NCBI GenBank assembly: GCA_030765065.1
Contig: CM060978.1
Location: forward strand, 58,494,421 to 58,558,420
Direction: 5' to 3'
Source: Deroplatys truncata
Taxonomy: Eukaryota > Arthropoda > Insecta > Mantodea > Mantidae
Length of the DNA stretch: 64,000 nt
Made by a program: the position numbers and the translations under genes
Shown here: piece by piece, positions 22,036 through 34,189 of the stretch
Layout of the letters: every line of letters starts with the position of its first letter
Numbering within the stretch: the stretch's first letter is position 1
Notes under the pieces: generated by a model
Told to the model about the DNA's origin: nothing
Database searches by the model: none
Seen by the model: only the letters and a program-made list of their open reading frames with translations

Positions 22036-22926
22036 TACTTTCTCTACTACGTATAGTATGTAGGGGAAGTATTGTATTCCACCCAAAAATTCGATACCGA
22101 GATTTCACCGGAAATAAATGTTTTAAGACCCCCTGAATCCAAAAAAAATCATTTTTGGAAACATGTCCGTGTGTGTGTGTCTGTGTGTCTGTCTGTGAAC
22201 AGCATAACTCAGACACGAACAGTCGGATAAACACCAAACTTGGTATTTAGGCTAAGTATCTTCCAGAGATGCGACACGAAGGTGTTCAAGAAAATCCCTC
22301 CGCCCCAGATTACCCTTTACATGGAACATTTTTCGAAAATTTTAATTTTTCTACCATTTTGATTAAAATATCATATGTTTAAGATATTTTCATGACAAAT
22401 GAAATGTATATCTCGAATTTTCTGGGAATGTCCCCAAAAGTATTCTTCATTGCGAACGACTTTTGCATAACTGGTAAACCATAAGAGATACACAAAAGTT
22501 TACTACACAAAAAATGTAGATCGCATTAAAATACACAATTTATGTCATATAACATTTTTTTTTGTTGAGTGAATCATTTTCGAGATATTGCTTGTTATTC
22601 CCCTAAATTTTCAACACTTATTTTCTCAAATGGGAATTCGTTATTCATTTTTTTGTCCTGGATATGCAAAGAGCATTAATCTGTGCCAAAGAGAATGGCA
22701 CTGCCCTAGCAACCAGCTATTAAGAGATATGTCTATGCTTAAAGGCTAATGTATTTCTATATTGCCCTTGCAAATACAAAACAAGGGGAACATAGTAGGC
22801 CTTAAGCGATAGTCAAATATTTTTAGAACTGGTCGGTATGTGTAAAATGTAATTCTTTTAGCATATCAAAAGATCGTTTCTGCAAATGTTTATCTCGATT
22901 AACATGAAGTGAATGGAGAATAAGAG
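22036..22926 (+). repeat. HINE-like element, young subfamily
   Basis: TTACTTTCTCTACTACGTAT, (GT)n/CTGT, the full body, and TGAAGTGAATGGAGAATAAG. The final about 60 bases with the 3' subterminal repeat and stem-loop are missing. Confidence 0.8.
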
Positions 22927-22927
22927 A

Positions 22928-23165
22928 TTGTAAGTTTGATCCCAACCAAATGATGCCATCAGATCTTGAGTTTGTTCGGCTGTGTGTGTCCGGGCATTGT
23001 CACTCATTATTGTTTCTCCTTAAACCTCACACAATTGACGATGAATGTTTCCTGGCGTAACATTTTTCGCATTCAAAAAATAAATTATTGATCGGACTTC
23101 ACAGTGGGGCTCCTTCGATTGTTTTGGGCTTTTAAAAAACTCTAATAACAGGAAAACACAAAGTG
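22928..23165 (-). pseudogene. Internally deleted mariner-type transposase relic
   Basis: The minus strand reads KEPHCEVRSIIYFLNAKN, then TPGNIHRQLCEV, a stop, GETIMSD, which looks like the N-terminal helix-turn-helix part of a mariner-type transposase. It passes directly into DNARTHTAEQTQDLMASFGW, which looks like the region after the second catalytic Asp. About 130 residues are missing between them, joined at the shared SD(N). Confidence 0.55.
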
Positions 23166-24235
23166 ACGATCGCTCACAGTTGCATCTGGCTTCTTAATGA
23201 ATGGAGGAGTGATTGCGCGTGCTCAAAATCACGACTGCAGGGCAAAGTATTGAAACGGTACTTAAACGTCTCGTATTTTGTATTCGAAGAATCTCAAAAC
23301 CTCCTTAAATATTTATTCTGTAATTATTTTGAAAATACAAAATATACGACAAAAAGGTTATGAAAACCAGAGTCATTTTATTTTCAAAATTTCAATAAAT
23401 GTGAGATATTTTGGGATTTTAGTTCACTCAATAGCTGTGATTCAGTAGCGGTTGTGTTTTATTTTACATGCAGGTGTTTTACAATTTCTTTTTACTCAAT
23501 AACAGCACCATGCACGCATTTCCCGGCAAGAGTTGGTAGCCCTGTTGGACGTATTTGTTAGGAAGGAAAAGTTATTTCTGTAATTTTCCGATGACTGCGC
23601 TGCTAAGGCATAAAATCGGACTGATAACAATTTTGTGAGTTAGTGAACTTTTCTTGGTAGCAAACTTTGTGCCACGGAGAGCGGAAGTGAAGAGAAAAGG
23701 GGGGAGGGAGGTATTTGGCCTTGCAACGAGAGAGATAAGCAGCCACCCTCCCATTAGGAAGGGTGCTTCTATCTTGTCACATACATGGGGAGGATAACAG
23801 CTGAAAATGGCTCTTAAATGATCTAGCAAAAGACCCCCAACGTTGTTAGTTTAAAGTCGAGATGCAGGACATCTGGACATCCTTACTACAGAGGTCTCTA
23901 GTGTGCCGTCTCCTCAGGCGATAAGCTGAATCGTTATGTACTGTAAATGTGGCAACATGGTCTCGCAACGTCGTTAAGTAGGTGCGCATTTGGCTGGTGT
24001 TATGTTTCTCTATGCTGTAATAAGGAACAGTTTTGTAGCCGTTTTGTATAATATTTCCCTAAGCTGTAATGCAATACTAATGCTACACCATTATATGCTT
24101 ATCTATGCGCGTACAGGATGCATCATATCTGATAGTTGAAACAGTCAAAGGTAGTATAGGCTTATAGTCCCAAAATTGTATGTAATGTATTTGATGCCCA
24201 TTGGACATTTTAGGAAGCTATCCTAAAAACCTAAT

Positions 24236-24566
24236 GTATTGCATTCACAAGACTTTCCCTACCCTCTATCCCTCATTAGTGAATATGCAAAATATTCTTA
24301 CGAAAGCTAATAACACTATCTACTTCCCTATAACCGAGATAAAACTTTGCAGAAATAGTTTCACTTCAAATTTCGTTATAGATACAAAGGGAACAGCGGT
24401 AGTAAAATTTTTAAGAACTGGACGTTATACGTTGCCTTAAAATTCACTGTTTCCATGCAATTGCGACAAACTGAAAATGGACAGAACTTCGAAAGAATGC
24501 CAAAGTATTGAGCAATTCGAACCATTAATAACGTATATCTCGGGAATGGCTGATGCCACAAAAAAA
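24236..24566 (-). repeat. HINE-like old-subfamily 3' part
   Basis: On the plus strand: CTAATGTATTGCATTCACAA, ACTTTCCCTACCCTCTATCC, TTTCGTTATAGATACAAAGG and GGAATGGCTGATGCCACAAA. It is cut at the A-run where the next copy begins. Confidence 0.65.
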
Positions 24567-25255
24567 TCTGATGTGTTAAACTTACATGACTTTCTCTACT
24601 CTTGCACAAACTATTTTTACAAACGCTTATTCTCCGTATGCTTCATGTTAATCAAGACATCGTGCTGTTAATCTTATTGATAATTTTCTTGTAGGTGCAA
24701 GGGGAATTGATAGGCTTTAAGCGATAGTCAAATATTTTAAGAGCTGGTTGCTGTGTAGAGCATTTCATTCTCTTTGTATGTCCAGGACAAAAAAAATGAA
24801 TAACGAATTTCCATTTGAGAAAAAGTATTGGAAAATTTAAGGGAATAACAAGGAATATCTCGAAAATGGTTCACGCAACAAAAAAAAATAAATATGACAT
24901 AAATTGTGTATTTTAACGTGATCTGCATTTTTTGTGTAGTACAATTTTGTCTATCTCTTATGGTTTACCAGTTATACAAAAGTCGTTCACAATGAAGAAT
25001 ACTTTTGGAGACATTCCCAGAAAATTCGAGATATACGTTTTATTTGTCATGAAAATATCTTAAACATATGATATTTTAATCAAAATTGTTAGAGCCATTT
25101 TTGAGAAAATTAACATTTTCGAAAAATGTTCCATGTAAAGGGTAATCTGGGGTGGGGGGATTCTCTTGAAAACCTTCGTGTCGCATCTCTGAAAGATACT
25201 GACCCTAAATACCAAGTTTGGTGTTTATCCGACTGTTCGTTTCTGAGTTATGCTG

Positions 25256-25319
<64 letters not shown>

Positions 25320-25448
25320 CATGTTTCCAAAAATGCGTTTTTTGGATTCAGGGGATCTCAAAACATATATTTCCGGTGAAATCTCGGTATCGAATTTTTG
25401 GGTGGAATACAATACTTCCCCTACTTATTATACGTAGTAGAGAAAGCA
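24567..25448 (-). mobile_element. HINE-like element, young subfamily, full length with long (CA)n
   Basis: On the plus strand it starts TCTGATGTGTTAAACTTACA and ACTTTCTCTACT; (CA)n runs 25258-25315; it ends TTATACGTAGTAGAGAAAGC. It enters the GCCACAAAAAA run of the old copy to its left. Confidence 0.82.
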
Positions 25449-25481
25449 AAATAAATAAATAAATAAATAAATAAATAAAAA
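25448..25481. repeat. (AAAT)n microsatellite between two HINE-like copies
   Basis: About eight copies of AAAT at the junction of two copies in the same orientation. Confidence 0.9.
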
Positions 25482-26330
25482 CTGATGTGGCATATATTCA
25501 CATGCCTTTCCTTACACTCTATTGTTTATTAGTGGGTATACAAATTATTCTTTCTCAAGCTTAATTTCTATCTACTACATTTTAATCCAATAAACCTTAG
25601 CAGAAATAACTATATTAGAAATTTCGTTATAGATACAAAGAGAACAGCGATAGTGAAATGTTTAAGAACTGGACGCTGTATGCTAGCCTTAAAATTCCAT
25701 ACTGTTTCCATGCAATCGCGAGAGACAGCTGAATACTGAAAGGACTTTAAGAGAATGAACCAGGAAATAAACTACTCGAAACCGTTAACAAACGATATCT
25801 CAGAAACGGCCTATACCACACACACTTCATAAATAGTGTGCTTTAAAGAAATCTACATTTTTTATATAGTACGTTTTCGTCTGTCGCTTAACATTTACCA
25901 GTTATGCAAGATTGTACACAATTCTTTACAATTAAATAGGACTTCAAAGACTATTTCCAGAAAATTTAAAATATAAATTTCATTTGTCATATAAATAACT
26001 TTAATATATGTTATTTTAATCAAAATTGTTAGAGCCATTTTTTGGGAAATAGAGTTCAAAAAATGTTTCATGTAAAGGGTAGTTTAGGATGGGGGGTTAT
26101 CGCATCTTCGTGTCGGAGCTTTGGAAGGTACTGAACCTAAATACCAAGTTTGGTAATTATCTGACTTGTTTTTGAGTTTGCACACACACACACACGCACG
26201 GACCTTTTTCTAAAAATGCTTTATTTGGATTCAGGGGGGCACAAAACTAGCTTTCCGTTGAAATATCGGTATCGATTTTTTGGGTGGAATGCAATAATTC
26301 TCCTACTTACTAAACGTAGTAGAGAAAGTA
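25482..26330 (-). repeat. HINE-like element, old subfamily, full length
   Basis: On the plus strand it starts CTGATGTGGCATATATTCAC, passes GTTATAGATACAAAGAGAAC and CACACACACACACGCACGG, and ends ACTAAACGTAGTAGAGAAAG. It joins the next copy through an A-run. Confidence 0.72.
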
Positions 26331-26695
26331 AAAAAATCTGATGTGATACGTTCACATTACTTTCTCTACCCTCTATCTTTTATTAATGTGTATACAAATT
26401 ATTCTTACTAAAGCTTATTTTTCTATCTGCTACATTTTAAACCAAATAACTTTTGGAGAAATAGCTACATTACACATTTCGTTATACACAAAAAGGGAAC
26501 AGCGACAGTTAAATGTTTAAGAACAGATATGCTGGCCCTAAAATTCCACACTGTTTCCATGGAATCGCAAGAAACAAGAATGTAGACGGGACTTGAAGGG
26601 AATGATCAAGAAATGAGTAATTTGAACTTTTAATAACGGATATCTCAGAAACGGCTAGTGCATCAAAAAACTTATTTGAAATAAGCTGTGTTTTT

Positions 26696-27588
26696 ACTTT
26701 CTCTACTACGTATAGTAAGTAGGGGAAGTATTGCATTCCACCCAAAAATTCGATACCGAGATTTCACCGGAAATACATGTTTTGAGAATCACTGAATCCA
26801 AAAAAAGCATTTTTGGAAACATGTCCGTGTGTGTGTCTGTCTGTGTGTCTGTGTGTCTGTGTGTCTGTGTGTCTGTCTGTGTGTCTGTGTGTCTGTGAAC
26901 AGCATAACTCAAAAACGAACAGTCGGATAAACACCAAACTTGGTATTTAGGTTCAGTATCTTCCAGAGATGCGACACGAAGGTTTTCAAGAAAATCCCCC
27001 CACCCCAGACTACCCTTTACATGGAACATTTTTCGAAAATTTTAATTTTCTCAAAAACGGCTCTAACGATTTTTATTAAAATATCATATGTTTAAGATAT
27101 TGTCATGACAAATAAAATGTATATCTCGAATTTTCTGGGAATGTCTCCAAAAATATTCTTCATTGTGAACGACTTTTGCATAACTGGTAAACCATAAGAG
27201 ATAGACAAAATTTTACTACACAAAAAATGTAGATCGCGTTAAAATACACAACTTATGTCATATACGTTTCTTTTGTTGAGTGAACCGTTTTCGAGATATT
27301 GCTTGTTATTTCCTCAAATTTTCCAATACTTATACTTTTTCTCAAATTCGTTATTCATTTTTTTATGTCCTGAACATGCAAAGAGAATGGAATTCGCCAC
27401 ATAGCAACCAGCGTTAAAATATTTGACTATCGCTTAAAAGCTACCATATTCCCCTTGCATCTACAAGAAAATTACCAATAAGATTGACATCTCGATATCT
27501 CGATTAACATGAAGCATATGGAGAATAGGCGTTTGTAAAATTAGATTGTACAAGAGTAGAGAAAGTTATGTGAGTGTAACATATCAGA
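26696..27588 (+). mobile_element. HINE-like element, young subfamily, first unit of a dimer
   Basis: Complete: starts ACTTTCTCTACTACGTATAG, TG/TC-rich microsatellite 26826-26893, 3' subterminal AGAGTAGAGAAAGT, stem ATGTG AGTGTAA CATAT, ends CAGA before seven T's. It shares private variants with the second unit, such as the doubled GATATCTCGAT-type segment near 27500. Confidence 0.88.
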
Positions 27589-27595
27589 TTTTTTT

Positions 27596-28478
27596 ACTTT
27601 CTCTACTACGTATAGTAAGTAGGGGAAGTATTGGATTCCACCCAAAAATTCGATACCGAGATTTCACCGGAAATACACGTTTTGAGACCTCCTGAATCCA
27701 AAAAAAGCATTTTTAGAAACATGTCCGTGTGTGTGTGTCTGTGTGTGTGTGTGTCTGTGTGTGTGTGTGTCTGTGTGTGAGTCTGTGAACAGCATAACTC
27801 AGAAACGAACAATCGGATAAGCACCAAACTTGGCATTTAGGTTCAGTATCTTCCAGGGATGCGACACGAAGGTTTTCAAGAAAATCCCCTCACCCCAGAC
27901 TACCCTTTACATGGAACATTTTTCGAAAATTTTAATTTTCTCAAAAACGGCTCTAACGATTTTGATTAAAATATCATATGTTTAAGATATTGTCATGACA
28001 AATAAAATGTATATCTCGAATTTTCTAGGAATGTCTCCAAAAGTATTCTTCATTATGAACGACTTTTTCATAACTGATTAACCATAAGAGATAGACAAAA
28101 TTTTACTACACGAAAAATGTAGATCGCGTTAAAATACACAATTTATGTCATATACATTTCTTTTGTTGAGTGAACCGTTTGCGAGATATTGCTTGTTATT
28201 CCCTTAAATTTTCCAATACTTATACTTTTTCTCAAATTCGTTATTCATTTTTTTATGTTCTGGACATGCAAAGAGAATGGAATGCCACACATAGCAACCA
28301 GCGTTAAAATATTTGACTATCGCTTAAAAGCTACCATATTCCCCTTGCATCTACAAGAAAATTATCAATAAGATTGACATCTCGATATCTCGATTAACAT
28401 GAAGCATATGGAGAATAGGCGTTTGTAAAATTAGGTTGTACAAGAGTAGAGAAAGTTATGTGAGTGTAACACATCAGA
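27596..28478 (+). mobile_element. HINE-like element, young subfamily, second unit of a dimer
   Basis: Complete and head-to-tail with the first unit, separated only by a T-run. It ends ATGTGAGTGTAACACATCAG and another T-run, then the host sequence. The microsatellite is (GT)n with CT interruptions at 27726-27785. Confidence 0.88.
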
Positions 28479-28983
28479 TTTTTTTAAAAGAGATCTACAT
28501 TTTTTGTGTAGTACATTTTCGTCTATCACTTAACGTTTACAAGTTATACAAGATTATACAAAATTCCTTTCGAATGAAGGGACTTAAAAGGCTATTTTTC
28601 GAAAACTCAAGACATTCATTTTGTCATGTAAATGTCGTTTATGCACATTTTAATAAAAATCGTTACAGCCATTTTTTAAAAAACTAGAAAATTTCGAAAA
28701 ATGTTCAATGTAAGGGGTAGTTTGGGTTGGGGGATTTTGTTACAAATCTTCGTGTCACATCTTTGGAAGATATTGAACCTAAATACCAAGTTTAGTATTT
28801 ATCCAAAATTTCGTTTTTGAGTTATGCTACACACAGGCACATGCTTGGACATGTTTCCAAAAACGTTTTATTTGTACTCAGGGGACCTCGAAACGTATAT
28901 TTCGTGTAAAGTCTTGGCATAGAATTTTTTGATGGACTGCAATACTACTCCTACTTACTATACGTAATAGAAAAAGTAAAAAG

Positions 28984-29605
28984 TATTTTTACAGAATGTA
29001 TCTATGTGTCTTTAAACAGCATAACTCAAAAACGATAAGTCGGATAAATACCAAACTTGGTATTTAGGTTTAATATCTTTCAAAGATGTGACACAAGGAT
29101 TTTAAAGATAATTTCCCCACCCAAATACCCTTTTCTTGAAACATTTTCCCATTTTTTTATTGTTTTAAAAATGGCCCTAATGATTTAATTTGATTGGAAT
29201 AGCTTAGATTAAAGATATTTCTGACAAATAAAATGTATATCTTGAATTTTCTGTGTATAATCTTGTATAACTGTAAACGTTAAGCGATGTTTGAAAACGT
29301 AGTAGAAAACAAAATAAAACAAAAAAACAATTTATTCCAAATAACCTTTTTGTGGCATTAGCATTCTTTTAAAGTCATGTTGATATTCAGATATTTCTTG
29401 CCGTTGTTTCGAAGGAGTATAGAATTTTAAGGCCAGCACATAGCGTCTAGTTCTTAAATATTTGACTGTCGCTATTCCCTTTGTATCCATAACGAAATCT
29501 ATAAGACTTGTCTCGATTAAAATGAAGTATATATAAAATATTTTTTACACACATTAGTAAATAATAGGGGTTAGATAAAGTAATATGAATGTAACACATC
29601 AGAAT
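28984..29605 (+). repeat. HINE-like element, old subfamily, 5'-truncated
   Basis: From AACAGCATAACTCAAAAACG to the 3' end TAATATGAATGTAACACATC then AGA and T's. It lacks the first about 150 bases. Confidence 0.68.
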
Positions 29606-30304
29606 TTTTTTCTTGAAGACAGCGAATGGTATTCAGAAACGAGTAGAGGTAAAGCCCCACGACGAACTGCTGACTCGCCCCAGGCTGAATTCAAACCTGC
29701 ATAATGGCCTTCCTCTATGTCCACATTTCCAGGGATGAATGCCACAGGTTGAATGGTGTATTAAGACGCGAAATATGAAACACCTTGTCTGTGATTGCTG
29801 GAGACCTTCCAGAATGTAGTACTCCTTACAGCTGTGCTTTCCTGGAACTCTTCCAGAAAATACTTGGCGCTCTCGCGTTTCCAAAAACTTTTCTTCTTTC
29901 ATGGCCAAGAATTTGGTTTCCCCTGCCAGCTCTGGGGTGGGGCAAACTTCTCATAAACTTATTTCTTGCCCTGAAACTTGACTCACCTGGTCGTATTTCC
30001 TTCAGAACGTTCCCGAACTTACATTTAGCGTCTGGTACCTTGCTTGTCATCTGACAAAATTCTCAGTACACGTTAAATGGATTTTCTGATTTCAAACTCA
30101 TTTCTTATTCCTGAAGTTTTGCAACATTTAAAAAAAATACTCTTCTGTTGCATCATACGACTTTACCTGCTGGCGTTTATTTTCATGAGTATTCTGAAAA
30201 TTCATTGGTGCCTCTGCTGAGAGGAGGCGATACAGCTTCCCCCTACATGTGATTTTGTAATTTTAATCGTGTAAATTTTCCTACATTATTTGTCTTTTTT
30301 ACAT

Positions 30305-30356
30305 TATCTGCTACTTACCTATATTAAGCATAGAAAGTATTGCATTCCGTCCAAAA
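30305..30356 (+). repeat. HINE-like fragment, 5' 50 bases
   Basis: GCTACTTACCTATATTAAGC then GAAAGTATTGCATTCCGTCC and AAAAA. Interrupted at that A-run by the next copy. Confidence 0.5.
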
Positions 30357-30414
30357 AAATCTGATGTTATAAATTCACACGACTTTCTCCATCCTCTATC
30401 GTTTATTAGTGGTA

Positions 30415-31696
30415 CGAGGGGCACTATTTATATTTTGAGCCTAATAATTATAACAAAGTAATTTCTGATTGAAAACTGCTTTATAGTTTTTCAAAATATT
30501 TACCTTTGTTATCAATACACTTTTGCATCCATTTAAACCATTTGTCAAAGCATTTATTCTAGTCTTCTTGAGACACCTCCAAAACATGGTTTTTGAAGGC
30601 ATAAACGGCTTCTTCTTTAAAAAAAAATCGTTGTCCACGCAATTTAATCTTGATGTTCAGGAACAAAAAGAACTCATTGGGTGCCAAATCAGAACTGTAT
30701 GGCGGATGACTCATCAATTCGATTTTTTGATCCTTCAAATACTCTGTTGTTAGACGAGATGTGTGTGCGCTCGCATTGTCTTGATGAGGAACGATCCTAC
30801 GTTCTTGTTGGTTTTCCTTACTTCACCGAATACTTCCGGCAAACAAACGGTTGTGCACCATTTAGCATTGACCGCTTTACATTCCTCTAAAGGCACTGTT
30901 GCCACATGGCCGGTTTTGCTGAAAAAGCAGGCGACCATTTGCTTCGAAGTGCTTCGAGTGCGAACAACTTTTGTTGGATTACCTTCATCTTGAAACACCC
31001 ATACAGTCGATTGCTGTTTACGTTCCGGCTCATACGCATAGATCCACGATTCGTCACCTGTTACAATTTTATATACGTCTTTTGAGGTACCGCCATTGTA
31101 TTTCTTGAGCATTTTTGTACACCAATCAAACGAGCATCTTTTTGAGATTGCCTCAAATTATGTGGGATCCAACGAGAGCAAAACTTTTTCACGGCTAAAT
31201 AATCATGAAATATTTTATATATGCTGATGGAGTAAATGCCTAGGGTTGCCTCAATCTCACAATATGTCGCATGACGATCTTTCATTATTAGTGGTTGCAT
31301 AGCATCAATGTTTTCTGGCACAACTGATTTTAGACGACCTTCACGAACTTCATCATTGAGCGAACGGCGGCCACGATTAAATTCGTTATAGCAGCGTTTC
31401 ACAGTGGCAAAGGATGGGGCTTCGTCGCCAAATGTGGAAGTTAGTTGATCCAGGCACTCTTGTCTTGATAATCCACGTCGAAAGTCGTAAATAAATCATT
31501 ACGAACATTTTCACGAGTTAATTCCATGTTTTTGTTACACAATTTTCAAGTTAGTGTAAACAAAACAAATGACCTTTATTGACCAAATGTTTGAAGTAGA
31601 TTATGGTCAAAAATGTCAAAATTTCCATTGAAAACGTCAGATGGCACCTACAACATTCAGGGTTGCCAAGGCTCAAAATATAAATAGTGCCCCTCG
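30415..31696 (-). mobile_element. mariner element, 1,282 bp, both ends intact
   Basis: The 27-bp terminal inverted repeats are perfect, beginning CGAGGGGCACTATTTATATT at each end. TA lies on both sides (30413-30414 and 31697-31698), the expected mariner duplication. The host sequence is restored as GTTTATTAGTGG-TA-TACAAAC when the element is removed. Confidence 0.93.
30480..31530 (-). pseudogene. mariner transposase, frameshifted
   Basis: Minus strand, start MELTRENVRND at about 31528. The N-terminal part shifts near 31450. The helix-turn-helix region (CYNEFNRGRRSLNDEVREGR, HATYCEIEATLGI) is open to about 31112, then shifts again near SQKDARL. The catalytic part has IVTGDESWIYAYEPE (first Asp, about 31050), IVPHQDNASAHT (second Asp, about 30780, after a third shift) and HPPYSSDLAPNEFF (about 30700). 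The third catalytic residue of the D34D triad is Glu instead of Asp in this copy. Otherwise the length and ends fit an approximately 345-residue mariner transposase. It is inactive as read. Confidence 0.85.
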
Positions 31697-31725
31697 TATA
31701 CAAACTATTCACACTAAAGCTTATT

Positions 31726-32535
31726 GCTTTCCCTACTACGTATAGTAAGTAGGGGAAGTATTGCATTCTACCCAAAAATTCGATTCTGAGATTTCACCGG
31801 AAATACATGTTTATGAGGCCCCCTGAATCCAATAAAAGCATTTCCAGAAAAAGGTCCGTGTTTGTGTGTCTGTGAACAGCATAATTCAAAAACGAAAAGT
31901 CGGACAAATACCAAACTTGGTATTTAGGTTCAGTATCTTTCAAAGATGCGATACAAGTTTTTAAGAAAATCTCCCCACCCTTTACATGGAACTTTTTTGG
32001 AAAACTTTGATTTTCTCAAAAATGGCTCGAACGATTTTGATTAAAATATCATATATTTAAGATATTTTCATGCCAAATAAAATATATATCTTGAATTTTC
32101 GGGAATGTCCCCAAAAGTCCTGTTCTTTCGAATGCTTTTGCATAAATGGTAAACCGTAAGAGATAGACAAATTTTTCTACAAAAAATGTAAAGCTCGTTA
32201 AAACACACAACTTATATAATTTTTTTTGAAGTGAACCATTTCCGAGATATTCCTTCTTATTTGTTTGAATTTTTCAATGCTTATACTTTTTCTCAAATGG
32301 AAGTTCGTTATTCGTTTCTTTTATGTCCTGGATGTGTAAAGAGAATGAATTGCTCCACATAGCAACCAGCTTTTAAAAAATTTGACTATCGCTTAAAGCC
32401 TACCAATTCCCCTTGCATCTACAAGAAAATTAGCAACAAGATTAACATCTCGATTAACATGAAGCATATGGAGAATAAGCGTTTGTAAAAATAGTTTGTA
32501 CAAGAATAGAGAAATTATGTGAGTGCAACTTCAGA
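31726..32535 (+). mobile_element. HINE-like element, full length, inserted in an older copy
   Basis: Starts CTTTCCCTACTACGTATAGT, short GTGTTTGTGTGTC in place of the long microsatellite, ends AATAGAGAAATTATGTGAGT then GCAACTTCAGA and T's. The older copy continues on both sides. Confidence 0.8.
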
Positions 32536-33295
32536 ATTTTTTTCTATCTGATACATTTTAGTCCAAATAAATCTTTGCAGAAATAGCTACATTACACATT
32601 TGGTTAGGATACAAAGAGAACAGCAATAATAAAAAAATTCCGCATTGTTTCCATGTAATTGCCGGAAACAACTGAAAATTGATGAAACTTAAAAAGAATG
32701 AGAAAGTTTTGAACAAATTGAACCGTTAATAACGGGTGTATTGGAAATGGTTGATGCTACAAAAAAGTTATTTGAAATAAATTGTGTGTTTTAAAGAGAT
32801 CTACATTTTTTGTGTAGTACGTTTTCATCTATAGCTTAACGTTCCCCAGTTATGCAAGATTACACAAAACTTCTTCTGAATGAAGAGAACTTCAAAAGCT
32901 ATTCTCAGAAAATCGTTAATATATGGTATGAGTATTTAGTCAATCTCGTTAGAGAATAAAAAATTTCTAAAAATGTACCATATAAAGGGTATTTTGCGGT
33001 GGGGGATTTTCTTGAAACTTCGTGCGGTGTCTTTGGAATACACCTAACCTAAATACCATGTTTGGTATTTATCGACTTTTTGTTTTTGAGTTACTCTGCT
33101 CACAGACACACACATACTTTTTTGATTTAGGGGGCCTGAATTTTTGGGTATAATTCAGTACCTTCGCTACCTACTATGTACGTGGCAGAGAAAGTAAAAA
33201 AAAAATCACTGATACACTCTTATCCAATAAGCTTGTTTATTAAGGAAATTTTTTTGTACTATAGCTCTTTTGACTAAATTAATAGTAATTTTTTT

Positions 33296-34189
33296 ACTTT
33301 CTCTACTACTATAGTAAGTAGGGGAAGTATTGTATTCCACCCAAAAATTCGATACCGAGATTTCACCGGAAATATATGTTTTGAGACCCCCAGAATCCAA
33401 AAAAAGCATTTTTGGAAACATGTCCGTGTGTGTCTGTGTGTCTGTCTGTCTGTGTGTGTGTGTGCGCGTGTGTGTGTGTGTGTGTCTGTCTTTGAACAGC
33501 ATAACTCAGAAACGAACAGTCGGATAAACACCAAACTTGGTATTTAGGTTCAATATCTTCCAAGGATGCGACACGCAGGTTTTCAAGAAAATTTTAATTT
33601 TCTCAAAAATGGCTCTAACGATTTTGAATTAAAATATCATATGTTTAAGATATGCTTATGAAAAATAAAATTTATATCTTGAATTTTCTGGGAATGTTTC
33701 CAAAAGTATTCTTCATTGCGAACGACTTTTTCATAACTGGTAAACCATAAGAGATAGACAAAATTTTACTACACCAAAAATGTAGATCGCGTTAAATTAC
33801 ACAATTTATGTCATATACATTTTTTTTTGTTGAGTGAACCATTTTCGAGATATTGCTTGTTATTCCCTTAAATTTTTCAATACTTATTTTCTCAAATGGG
33901 AATTCGTTATTCATTTTTTTGTCTTGGATATGCAGAGTATTAATCTGTGGGAAAGGGAATGGTGCTGCACCTAGCAACCAGCTATTAAGAGATATGTATG
34001 TGCTTAAAGGCTACTGTATTTCTATATTGCCCTTGTAAATATACATTCCCCTTACATCTACAAGAAAATTAGCAATAAGATAGACTCTGCAAATGTTTAT
34101 CTCGATTAACATGAAGTAGATGGAGAATAAGCGTTTGTAAAATAGTTTGTACAAGAGTAGAGAAAGTCATGTGAGTGTAACACATCAGA
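33296..34189 (+). mobile_element. HINE-like element, young subfamily, full length
   Basis: Starts ACTTTCTCTACTACTATAGT, microsatellite with GTCT/GTGC variants at 33424-33492, ends AGTAGAGAAAGTCATGTGAG, loop TGTAA, CACATCAGA and T's. Confidence 0.85.

Larger units (their letters stand above)
26337..28980 (-). repeat. HINE-like element, old subfamily, split by a head-to-tail dimer
   Basis: On the plus strand the first part (26337-26690) starts TCTGATGTGATACGTTCACA and stops in AAATAAGCTGTGTTTT. The second part (28486-28980) resumes AAAAGAGATCTACATTTTTT and ends ACTATACGTAATAGAAAAAG. Removing 26696-28478 restores the family consensus GTGTTTTAAAGAGATC. Confidence 0.75.
30360..33195 (-). repeat. 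HINE-like element, old subfamily, carrying two nested insertions
   Basis: On the plus strand, pieces at 30360-30414, 31697-31725 and 32536-33195 join into one old copy: CTGATGTTATAAATTCACAC, TCTATCGTTTATTAGTGGTA, CAAACTATTCACACTAAAGC, TTCTATCTGATACATTTTAG, and finally CTACTATGTACGTGGCAGAG. The insertions are a mariner element at a TA and a young HINE-like copy in a T-run. Confidence 0.75.

Noticed and set aside
23572-23829. 85-codon minus-strand frame with PLIF-like residues
   Set aside because: No family signature; sits in unassigned intron with no codon bias like the DDR exons.
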